Positions 10,789 to 20,690 of a stretch of DNA of 64,000 nt are shown piece by piece; position 1 is the first letter of the stretch, and every line of letters starts with the position of its first letter. This DNA comes from Iris pallida (taxonomy: Eukaryota; Streptophyta; Magnoliopsida; Asparagales; Iridaceae): assembly GCA_029216955.1 (NCBI GenBank), contig JANAVB010016199.1, positions 13,606,489-13,670,488 on the forward strand, in the 5' to 3' direction. The position numbers and the translations under genes were made by a program. The notes beneath the pieces are model-generated. The model was not told the DNA's origin. It worked only from the letters and a program-made list of their open reading frames with translations, and did not search any database.

Positions 10789-12054
10789 ATGGCAAATACG
10801 ATGGCGACTCTGCTGGGGACTAACTTCTCCACGGCTGAGGAGTTGGTGACGCAATCAGATGCAGCCAAACTTGGCTCCACACAAAAGAAGATGGTCGTCC
10901 ACTTCGACCAACAGGCGTTCGAAGAGATGCTCTCTGAAGGCAGCGCTGGCCTGGCCCAGAAGCGTACCCGCACCACGAAGGCTCGCAAAGAATGGAGACC
11001 GAAGTCATTTGCTCCTCCTCAAGCCCTCGATGGGATGCCCTCTGTTGCCCAAGACGGCGAGAAGGATTCTCCTGCGGTCCCACTTCAGATCGTAGACAAC
11101 TCTGCTGTCCCCAAGTCCGGCAGAAGAAAACATTATGATGCTGGACTTGCAGGGACAAAGAGGGACTCTACGTGGACCAAACCACAGAAGAGTATTAGCC
11201 GCAAGGAGAAAGCCCATGCGGCTACATCCGCCAACCGCATGAAGAAAACTCATACGGCTACTTCTGTCAGCCGTATAACTTATGCGACTACAGTTCTCGA
11301 CAGCATGGATGAGACTCATACGGCCAGTAAAGTCAATCGTTTGTAGAAAACCCATGCGGCCACAGATGCCAACCGCATGTGGCCAGCCTGCACGGTCGTG
11401 ACCCCTAGCTGCATAAGAACTCGTCCGACGACAGGAGACAACCGCATGCAGACAGCCTGCACGGTTTCCGCTTCCAGCCGCATAGCATCTGCTCCATGCT
11501 CCTCTCGATCAGTTTTCGACCGTCTCTCGTACGGTCCGAACCCTGATGACTCTCTGGATGATAAGCCAGACTCTGTGATGTTCAACTTGGACTCTTCCTA
11601 TTATGCACCTACAAGTGCTAGAAAGAAGAAGTCTAGGGCAGCACGGGCTCATCAAGCCCAGACAGCTGCCCCAACCTCTGACTATCAGGGCGTCCCGCTG
11701 ATTATCACACGGGCCTCTGATGGGAAGTTGTACAGAACCGCTCAAGTCCAATCCCCGGCAGCGAACGGACAGAGTGGTTCCTCTCACCTGCGTAAGGCGA
11801 TCCTCCACAAACGCAAGGAAAGTGAAGGGGCCTCGGCGTGCAAAGAATCCTCACATGGACGTCAGTGTACCCAGATCATCGTCAACTGCTGCTGCAACAA
11901 CACGGCAGTGACGGAAGATCTTCCGTCCGTCTTCCACAGACTACAGCACCCAAACTCAGAAGATGAGGTACAATTCCGCTCAGAAGGTCCCCGCCGAGGG
12001 GAGAAGGAAGAAGACAAGCATCTCCAGTCCAAAGGTATCAGCCACTACAGCTAA
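10789..12054 (+). pseudogene. Leader ORF of element A, upstream of gag
   Basis: An open frame of about 420 codons. Its first ATG lies inside the LTR end (ATGGCAAATACG), and the primer binding site is read in frame as MATLLG. One internal stop, TAG at 11344-11346, interrupts an otherwise open frame. The product is Ser/Thr/Lys-rich with no domain I recognise. The middle (about 11205-11490) is built from in-frame copies of the ATGCGGCTAC-type motif that fills the LTR. Ogre/Tat elements are known to carry an extra ORF before gag, and this is the likely counterpart. After 12054 other frames stay open (11963-12262, then the gag frame from about 12180), so an ancestral fusion to gag broken by indels is possible. 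Confidence 0.5.
10802..10819 (+). other. Primer binding site of element A
   Basis: TGGCGACTCTGCTGGGGA begins three bases after the LTR end. TGG pairs with a tRNA CCA tail. The sequence resembles the tRNA-Arg type primer site described for Ogre/Tat elements; the tRNA identity is recalled knowledge, not checked here. Confidence 0.65.
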
Positions 12055-12434
12055 GAAATTATCGGCTAAACGGTTGCCCTCCACCGGAGTATACCAACAC
12101 ACCCATTCGAAGACAAAATCTGCTGCAACAGGAGACTCATCGTCCCCGACCCTAGGGATCGTAGGAGCTGGGGGTAGTACTCCTCCGAACGTCCACAATT
12201 CCAACGTTTCAAGGAGACGAACCCCGAGAAACAACCCTCCCATCGGGTACAACAGATGTTGATATCCCCGAGGACATCCATGATTCTCGAGATAAAGCAA
12301 GCTCCGAAGCTGGGGGTACTGTCCCTTCCGAGTCTGAACCTGAAGAGAACAGCCCCACATATCCAGATGATTTCTCGACACATGGGTATGACTCGGAGGG
12401 TACATCCTCCACCACTCCCTCCGTCACTCCTCAT

Positions 12435-13865
12435 GTGAAGACGGTATTCATGACAGACAGCAATCAAGGCGGTTCCAGCGATCGCCAGCGCATCGACACT
12501 TTGGAGGCCATATTGCATGCCTTGGTCAAGTCTGTAGACGAGATCAAAGCGGCACTTCCTACTCTGCAGGGAGTGACACCTGGCCAGACAAGCACGGGTC
12601 CCGCAATCAACGTAGATTCAAATTCAGCGGCACCAAACCAGGGTAATAATCCTCCCGAGATAACGGCCCCTACCACGACAGATGAGGCCCGAGAAGTAAG
12701 AAGAGAGGTTCAGGAGCTCCGAGCAATGTTCTACGCCCGAGAAAACTCTCAAGACCTCAGAATACGGCAACCATATCCTGCTGAATGGAGGGATGTTCCC
12801 TTTCCGCCAAGATATAAGCCGTTCAATATCAACCCATATGATGGCAAGACTTCAGCAAGTCGATACATCACTTACTTTGAGGTCACTACCGACCATCTGC
12901 CCCATGATGACGCTATCCTCACGCGGTTATTCATTGGGGCATTGGAAGGAGTCGCCTTCGATTGGTACCGCAACCTGTCAGACAATTGCATCCACTCCTT
13001 CGCTGGCTTCAAACGCTTGTTCTTGGAGAGGTTCTATGAGGTAGGGCAGGACATTACGATGTCTACCCTCATGGACGTCGTTCAAGGAGAGAAAGAACTG
13101 ACGAGAAATTACATTGAACGGTTTCGTCAAACCGCAATGAAGTTACCATCTGGCAACCCGGACTCTTCTTTGATTGAAATTTGCCAAAAGAGACTACTTC
13201 CAACAATTAGTCTCTGGATGGGCGAAAGTCAGTTCAAGGACTGGAAGGCTTTTATCATCAGTGCTACAAGTGCTGAAGAACGATTGAAGAAGGCTCGCCA
13301 ACTGGGGTTGCATATCTCGGAGGAAGAGAACAAGAGCAAGCGTCCCAACACCAGCAACGACAATGGGGGTAGCCCCTCCAACAACCGGGACAACAAAGGC
13401 AAGCAGGCTATGGTGACCGATACAGCCCAGAAGCCCGAGCCACACTCGGCAGACAAACAATGGCCTCAAATCACTTATTCCTTTGAAGACGGTCACGTCA
13501 AGCCTATCTTGGACATGCTTATACAAGGAGATAGGATTCAGCTTCCTCTACCAAGACGGAAGCCTCGGCCGGCTGATCTGGAGAACCCAAAGTTCTGCCA
13601 TTACCATCGCTATGTCCACCATGCTACACACGACTGCTACCAACTGAAACGGTATATCCAAAACCTCATCGATTCGAACGCCCTGGCCATCGATTTCGAA
13701 GAGGTAACCGTGGCAGCCAACATGGTGTCCGTACAATTCGGCAGCTTCCCTCCAACAGAGACTCAGGACGGGGTTATACCCATCCCTCTGGCAACAATGG
13801 AGATTGCTAATCTGCCGCCTGCTCGCGATCAAGCCGCTGGTCTAGTACCCCTTACCACATCATGA
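12435..13865 (+). pseudogene. gag: gag region of element A
   Basis: About 476 codons; a likely initiator ATG is at 12450 (MTDSNQGG), although the frame is open further upstream. Residues ~115-300 form the retrotransposon gag/capsid domain (YDGKTSASRYITYF, LEGVAFDWYRNL, FLERFYEV, YIERFRQTA). A Lys/Asn-rich spacer follows, then a His/Cys segment (FCHYHRYVHHATHDCY) typical of Tat gags. The region ends at TGA 13863-13865, which lies in the same frame as the protease, consistent with CGA changed to TGA at a CG site. Gag would form the virus-like particle in the cytoplasm. Confidence 0.85.
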
Positions 13866-13874
13866 GGGGAAATC

Positions 13875-14756
13875 ATGTGGGTCCATCCGGACCTAGTCCA
13901 CGAGGTAACTCAGCCCTCTCCCCCTTCTAAAAGGAAAAGTGAAAAAGTCAGATCCTGCCGCACTGCCTCGGCGGAAGAAGAAGAAGTCTCGGCCGTCACT
14001 ACTCGATCTGGAACACAAGCCCAACCGGTGACCGAAAACGCGACTGATGATCATCCGCCCACTACCAACGATGCTCCGGGACCGGCTCAGCCTTCGACGA
14101 CCGACAAGCCTAGGCCGAAGGAGACTCGCTTCGACAAGTCCCTCCGGAAGGAGACACCTCAGGGGCTGGAGAGGCCCTACAACTTCGACATCTTAGCACA
14201 ATTAGCTAATACCTCGGCCAAATTGTCTTTATATGAACTCCTCAGGCTCTCAAAGGATGTCCGCACGGCTTTAAGTGAGGCGCTCCAAAATGCCGACGCA
14301 TACTTGGCTCAGGTCAACCTCACGGGAGATAACCAACCTGCAGAGCTCCAAGATAGTACGTGTACGGGAGCAATGCCCAATATCGTCTTTTTTCCGCAAG
14401 ATATGCTCATCAAAACTAACCTGCATGATCGCCCTCTATACTACACTGGATACATCGGCGATGTAAAGGTGGACCGAATGCACATTGATCCTGGGTCCTC
14501 TATAAGCATCATTTCGAAGGGTCTGCTACATCATCTTCGCATTCCGATGCATCGCCTGACACCTACAAGCACCGCCATTAGCGGTTTTAATTCGGGCAGG
14601 AGCTACCCAATAGAAAAGATCCGTTTGAAGTGTCAGATCGGCAATCTCCAATCAGAAGTTACCTGTTATGTCATAGATGCCGACACTTCTTACAATATCC
14701 TTCTGGGGCGGCCTTGGATACACGATTACATGATCGTGCCTTCCACGCTACACTAG
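13875..14756 (+). pseudogene. Aspartic protease region of element A
   Basis: Same frame as gag. A low-complexity acidic linker (AEEEEVSAVTTRSG) leads to a retropepsin-type domain. The active-site region is VDRMHIDPGSSISIIS, and the distal ILLGRPWIH motif closes the fold. The domain would cleave the polyprotein. The frame is interrupted by TAG at 14754-14756, three residues after PST, where related elements usually read through as STLHQ. This fits CAG changed to TAG. Confidence 0.8.
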
Positions 14757-16148
14757 TGCTTCAAATATGTCGATAAGCACGGCTTCGTGAGGATAGAGTT
14801 TGCCGATATCGATCCCTTCAAGGGGGTCGAATCTTATTACTCAGACTCCTGTCTGTACGAAAAATCAAAGAAGCATCTGGTCGAAGAAGATATGCAAGCT
14901 CACAAAAAGACGGCTACAGGATCAGAAGAACTTCTAACGATCCACCTTCAGGCTCGCAAACCGGGCAATTCTGCACCCCTTACGGCCACTCTGCGTAAGG
15001 ACGCAATCAGTCTCTCCGCACAAGAAGAACAGATGAGAATCCGGCTGCCAAGGTCCGGCCAAGCGCCAAGACCCATAACAGGGCCACTTACCATCAGACT
15101 ACCGAGAGTCGGTCAGCTCCAAACGGAGAAGCCCAGTCCCTCCGACAGACCGCTCACAATACGCCTTCCCAAGAAGGTTCTTCACCCCGATGCGAGGTCT
15201 GACACTTCTAGCGAACCAGCCACCCCTCGCCTCACATCAAGTACCAAACTGAGGGTTGCTAGTTTACCAACAACTCTACGATCTGCTCTGCCAGTTGAGC
15301 CTCTGAAGATCAAGCTGACTAGGTCGTCCTCTCAGTCTTCATTTATACAGGGGGTGGCCGAAGAAGAACCAGAATTGGCCAAGTATGTGGCTGCCCACTC
15401 CGATACCCCTTCCACAGATGATGTAATCCCTCTAGAAAAGATACCTTACTTCATCAATAAAGGGTTATCTTTGAACTACACTGAGCTCAATAAGCTATGT
15501 ACAATGTATGCTATGGAACACGGTATAGGCACTCACCTACATACACAGGTGACAAACGTGTACACCGCCATCCGACTTACTCCAGTAGAAGACACTTACC
15601 GAATAGTCGAGGGAGGGGACCACCCGATCATCTTCGGCCGGACGAACAACCCACATCTCCTCGCTATGGAAGAAGTCGACTTCGGGTCAGATGCTGGAAG
15701 ACTGCCTCTGTATCTCTATAGCCCTCAATCCAAATATCTCATGCAGAAACAGGGGTATGATCTAGAGATAACACCAGGACTGAACTACGGAACTGGACGA
15801 CGATTACCTTTGAAGTCGCCAGCCCCGGCAGGCAAACCACGAAACTACTATAACAAAACCCGATACGGTTTAGGGTATGTAACGCCTACTACGACCCCTG
15901 AAAGCTCAGATGAAGAATGCGACTGGCAGTCACATTCAATGGGATCACCGACTTCCGACTCAGATACCAGCATCAGAGATGTGTTCAGACAAGTCATGTC
16001 AGTCAACATGGCGTTCGCTGACGCTTACGAGGAAGACGAAGACATCCCCGAAATCCTTGAGCTAGAGCCGTGGGCCCAGCAATTAGACGCGCAATAGGAA
16101 AAGCGGTTCGAACTGAGAGAACCTCCTACTGAAGATGAGGTCATACAA
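14757..16148 (+). pseudogene. Protease-RT spacer region of element A
   Basis: A 440-codon stretch of the same polyprotein frame. It begins with conserved protease-end residues (KYVDKHGFVRIEFAD, then ESYYSDS). A region with repeated (I/L)RLPR(S/V) segments follows (RIRLPRSG, TIRLPRVG, TIRLPKK, near 15035-15170), then a globular part (ISKG-like GLSLNYTELNKL). The repeats resemble decayed short tandem duplications. TAG at 16095-16097 interrupts the frame before the RT. In Tat elements this region is long and variable, and its function is unknown. In some Ogre elements an intron lies here; I see no clear one. Confidence 0.6.
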
Positions 16149-19100
16149 GTGGATCTCGACAGCGAATCTTCTCCAAAACCGATCTTTATCAGTAAAAGCC
16201 TGACAAACGAAGAACGAGAATCGCTGCTGAAACTTGTCAGAGAATATATCGACGTGTTTGCGTGGAGTTACGAGGACATGCCGGGGCTAGACCCTGATAT
16301 CGCTCTTCACAAACTTAACATACGGCCAGATGCAAAGCCAGTCAAGCAGCAACAACGACGCTTCCGCCCAGGCGTCATGGACGCAGTTGAAGCCAAAGTC
16401 AACAAGCTAATAGCCTGCGGCTTCATTCGTGAAGAGCAATATCCTGACTGGGTCGCCAACATAGTGTCGGTCCTTAAGAAAAATAGGAAGATCCGAATCT
16501 GCATCGACTTCCGTAATCTGAATGAGGCATGTCCGAAGGACGAGTTTCCCCTCCCCATCACAGACATCATGATCGACAACACATGCGACTTTGAACGTAT
16601 GTCATTCATGGATGGATTCTTGGGGTACAATCAAATCAAGATATCTCCCGACGACGAAAAGCACACATCATTCCGAACGCCGATTGGTACATACTGCTAC
16701 ACAGTCATGCCATTCGGTCTAAAGAATGCTGGCGCTACATATCAGCGGGCCATGAGTATCATTTTCCGAGAACATTTACGCAAAATAGTAGAATGCTATG
16801 TCGACGACATCGCCGTCAAGGGTCGCCATAAGGAAGATCATCTGCAAGACCTGAGAACGGTATTCGACCTGATGCGAGCCCACAACCTGAAGATGAACCC
16901 TACAAAATCATTCTTGGGCGTATCCAGCGGAAAATTCTTAGGCTTCATCATCACGGCACGGGGCATCCATGTAGACCCTGAGAAGACGAAGGCAATCATG
17001 GAGATGGGTCCTCCAAAAAATCTCTGCAAACTCAAAGGCCTCCAAGGGAGGCTAGCTTACATCAGGAGGTTCATTTCCAACCTCTCCGGGCAATGTCGAC
17101 CGTTCACACACCTCATGAAGAACGGAGTCTCATTCGTATGGGACGAGGAATGCCAGCGTGCTTTCGACGATATCAAAGAATATTTGTCGAATCCCCCAGT
17201 CCTGGTAGCCCCGGTCCCCGGAAAACCATTCCTGCTCTATGTACGAGCAATGGAACACTCCCTTGGTGCCCTGCTAGCACAAAATAACGATGCAGGCCAC
17301 GAGCAGGCCATATATTATCTCAGCCGAATGATGATCGGGCCAGAACATCGATACACCGCCGTAGAGAAGGAGTGTCTCGTCCTGGTTTTCGCTATTCAAA
17401 AGATGCGGCACTATGTCACAGGACAAACCATACATGTGATCTCGCGAGTCAACCCCCTCAGAGTCCTCAAGACTAAACCAGGGGCCCTCAGCTCTCGCCT
17501 CGCCACATGGGCAATATTGCTGTCCCCCTATCATATGATCTTCGTCCCGCAAAAGGCTGTTAAGGGTCAAGCCCTAGCAGACTTTTTGGCATCCCACCCA
17601 GGATCGGAGTCATCCAGAATCTATGAAGAGATCCCAGACGAGGTCGTCGATTCGAATACAGCCACCCACGATAACATATGGCGAATGTTCTTCGATGGCG
17701 CCTCAAGGACCGGACCCAAGGGAAACATCATCGTCGGGGTCGGAGTGGTATTAATTTCTCCTACTGGGCTGGTGATCAATCGTGCCTACTCCCTCACGGA
17801 ACCCTGCTCCAACAATGTGGCCGAATATAACGCTCTGGTCATTGGCCTCCAACTTACAAAAGAGCTGGGGGTAGAATACCTTGAAGCATACGGCGACTCC
17901 CAACTAATCGTCAACCAGATCAGGGGCTCATACGAGGTTCGCCATGAAGACATGATCCCCTACCATCAAATTGCGATCAACATTATCTCATCATTCGAGG
18001 GATTCTTCATCGAGCACGTCCCCAGACTCCAAAATATCGAAGCCGATGCCCTAGCAGGCCTTGCCGCTTCCTTAGCAGTGCCGAACCAAGCTCATCATTC
18101 GGTTGACGTAATAGGCCACGAACTGGTCTGTCCTAAGAACAACGTTCAAGCCATGGCAAGTTATTCCGCCCAGACAGTCGACGACACACCGGACTGGAGA
18201 AAGCCGTTCATCGACTTCGTCGTATACGACATCCTCCCAGAGAATCCAAAGGAAGCTACCTCTATCAGACGGCGTTCTCTCAGATTCTTCTATGATACAG
18301 AGACGAAAATGTTGTATTGCCGCTCCTACGACGGATTATTGCTCCGGTGCTTGTCGAACGTGGAAGCTACAGAAGCTGTACGAGAAGCTCACGACGGTGT
18401 CTGTGGGGCCCATCAACCCGGCCCTAAGCTACAGGACTGCCTTCGCCGGATGGGCTACTACTGGCCCACGATGGTGGCAGATGCGATAGATTATGCCAGA
18501 AAATGTAAGGCCTGCCAAGTCCACGCAGACTTCATTCACCGACCATCCGAATTTCTACATCCGACAGTGGCGTCCTGGCCATTCGAAGCATGGGGAATGG
18601 ATATCATTGGTCCAATCACCCCACCTTCCTCCCGAGGACATCGCTTCATACTTGCGATCACTGATTATTTCTCCAAATGGGCGGAAGCTGTCCCACTCGC
18701 AGAAGTTAAAACTTCAAACGTGATCAGCTTCCTTAAGCATCACGTTATCTACCGCTTCGGACTACCATGAAGAATCATCCATGATAATGGTCCACAGTTT
18801 ATAAGCCATGCATTCTACCGATTCTGTGATAAGCACCGCATTCAGAATATCGCTTCGACACCATACAACCCGGCAGCAAACGGGTTGGCAGAGGCATTCA
18901 ACAAAACAATCATCAAGCTCCTCAAGAAGTTCGTCTCCTCCAATAAATGCGACTGGAACGAGAAGCTCGGCGAGTGCTTATGGGCTTATCACACCACGGT
19001 TCGAACAGCCACCGGGAATACACCATTCTCTCTGGTGTACGGGAGCGAGGCAGTCCTCCCTTTGGAGACTCAGATCCCCTCACTCCGCGTCGCCCTCACT

Positions 19101-19451
19101 TATCAATTGACGATGGATGATAACTACCGACGATGACTACAAGAGTTGGAGGCTTTAGATAAAAAGCGCCTCCTAGCTCAGCAAAGGATCGAGCTATACC
19201 AAGCACGCATCTCAGGAGCCTTCAACAAGAAAGTTAAAATCAGAACATTCCAAGTGGGTAATCTTGTTCTGGCAGTCCGGAGGCCGATGGTCATGACTCA
19301 CAAGACCACCGGTAAGTTCCAGCCAAAATGGGAAGGTCCATTTGTCATCGAGACCGTGTTCTCCAACGGCGCCTACCGCCTCGCTAAGCAGAACGGAGAT
19401 TTGCTCATGTTGCCCGTCAACGGCAAGTTCCTGAAGAAATACTATGTTTAA
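16149..19451 (+). pseudogene. pol: RT, RNase H, archaeal-type RNase H and integrase of element A
   Basis: Domains in order: RT (CIDFRNLNEACPKDEFPLP, MPFGLKNAGATYQ, catalytic YVDD near 16798); classical RNase H with a degenerate active site (LYVRAMEHSLGALL lacks the usual Asp); archaeal-type RNase H (FFDGASRTGPKG, NVAEYNAL, YGDSQL, NIEADAL with the acidic residues present); integrase (HX..H and CKAC zinc region near 18390-18520, WGMDIIGP, IHDNGP, NGLAEAFNK); and the C-terminal domain ending KKYYV. Two RNase H domains are a hallmark of Tat elements. The stops TGA 18768-18770 and TGA 19134-19136 both replace Arg codons seen in W or Y. There are no frameshifts. Confidence 0.9.
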
Positions 19452-19454
19452 ACA

Positions 19455-19690
19455 TCATTCTCCAGATTATCGAGTCATGTACTCCTTTAGTACCACTGAA
19501 CTCTCATCCATCATTCTCCAGATTATCGAGTCACGTACCCCTTTAGTACCACTGAACTCTCATCCACCCTATTTCAGATTATCGAGCCATGCACCCGCTG
19601 GTGCCGCTGAACTCTCACTCCCTCAATAGTCCAAATTACCAAGTTATGTACCAGCTGGTGCCTCTGAACTTATATTCCGGTCACTCTTTC
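19455..19690. repeat. ~57-bp tandem repeat after integrase (A)
   Basis: Four imperfect copies of a unit running CAGATTATCGAGTCATGTAC, then a variable CTTTAGTACC or GCTGGTGCC, then CTGAACTCTCATCC. The GTAC...GTAC(C) parts of each copy can pair, as in the downstream hairpins. Confidence 0.75.
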
Positions 19691-19810
19691 AGATAGTAAG
19701 TCAAGTATGATTATACCTCTGTACTTTCTTCCTGGCAGAGATCCTCCCTCAGGATTCACTACCCGCACTCCCAGTGCACAAAAAGGGTAGTCGATCCACC
19801 AATTTCCGAA

Positions 19811-20243
19811 ACGACCATGTCCTCATTACCTCTGAGTCGTCTTCACTTCCACCAAAAATAAACCGCCCCCTCGCATAGAACTTCCACGTTCTCCTACCTC
19901 TGAGTCGTTCTATGTACCCAATCTTCATTGAGCCCACTCCTGCCATGTCCTCACTACCTTTGAGTGGAAATGCTCCGTCGAAGAAATCGTCATATTTGCC
20001 ATGTCCACATTACCTCTGAGCAAGTATGTCGGTCCTCTTTTAACCTATTATCTGTATCCACAACCGGAGTACGACAAGGATAATAGGTCCACAAATGTCC
20101 CCTGTTGACCACAAATGTCCTCTGTTGACCACAAATAGCTTCCGTAAAGTCTCTCCTGCCATGTTCTCATTACCGCTGAGCAGGAAGATTTCACGATAAA
20201 ACCTTCATGTTTGCCATGTCATCATAACCTCTGAGCAAATGTG
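19811..20243 (+). repeat. Hairpin array with conserved loop (element A)
   Basis: Units share the loop CATGTCCTCATTACCTCTGA or close variants. ACGAC 19811-19815 pairs with GTCGT 19836-19840. ATAGAAC 19875-19881 pairs with GTTCTAT 19907-19913. CATATTTGC 19991-19999 pairs with GCAAGTATG 20020-20028 (one wobble). TCCTGC 20154-20159 pairs with GCAGGA 20180-20185. CATGTTTGC 20206-20214 pairs with GCAAATGTG 20235-20243 (two wobbles). A unit near 19936-19965 is weak. The 20154 unit corresponds to the TCCTAC/GTAGGA unit of Z, with an A:T pair replaced by G:C. Confidence 0.8.
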
Positions 20244-20494
20244 ATCGGTTCCCTTTCACCCCATTATCCGCATCCTGAACTAGGGTACGCCAAGGGTAAT
20301 AGGTCCACAAATATTCATTCGCTAAGCTTCTTAGCATAAATCCACCATCTTACCATGCCCCGGGAGCCCAGCTGCTCTACAGCATTCCTTCCCCCAGTAC
20401 CGAGAACATCCATGACCACTTTGCCGTGGCTGTCCCGGACATCCTATCTAAACTGTTATCCGTACCTAAAACCAAGGTACGCCTAGGATAACAG
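20044..20494 (+). repeat. Three second-type hairpins (element A)
   Basis: CCTATTATC 20044-20052 pairs with GATAATAGG 20079-20087. A second unit lies at about 20261-20300 with wobbles. CTGTTATCC 20453-20461 pairs with GGATAACAG 20486-20494, and inside it CGTACCT 20461-20467 pairs with AGGTACG 20475-20481. Each is followed by GGTCCACAAAT. The outer stem shows an A:T to G:C change on both sides between copies. Confidence 0.75.
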
Positions 20495-20577
20495 GTCCAC
20501 AAATAAATCCCCCAGCAAGTCCAAATTCCATAAACACCGCAAGTGCAAGAAAGAAAAGATGAGTTGAAACATGCTCA

Positions 20578-20583
20578 TTTATT
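20578..20583 (-). terminator. AATAAA polyadenylation signal of A antisense gene
   Basis: Minus-strand AATAAA about 110 bases after the antisense stop at 20691. It separates the antisense transcript from the hairpin arrays. Confidence 0.6.
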
Positions 20584-20690
20584 CAAAAATCAAAGGGCTA
20601 CATCAGCAGGGATCACACCCCCTTGTAAAAATTAAAAAGAAAGAAAAAAAAAAGAGAGAAAGAGAGAAGAAGAAGAAGACAGAAAGCCGA

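Larger units (their letters stand above)
9489..10798 (+). mobile_element. 5' LTR of element A
   Basis: 1310 bp, starting TGTAGAAGCATGG. The right end is set by comparison with the 3' LTR, whose last bases ACAAATA abut the target duplication. It therefore ends in TA rather than the usual CA. The first 560 bp hold about 14 copies of a motif close to ATGCGGCTC (for example 9522, 9543, 9839, 9893). The rest carries the promoter and transcript leader. Reading frames here look spurious. Confidence 0.9.
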
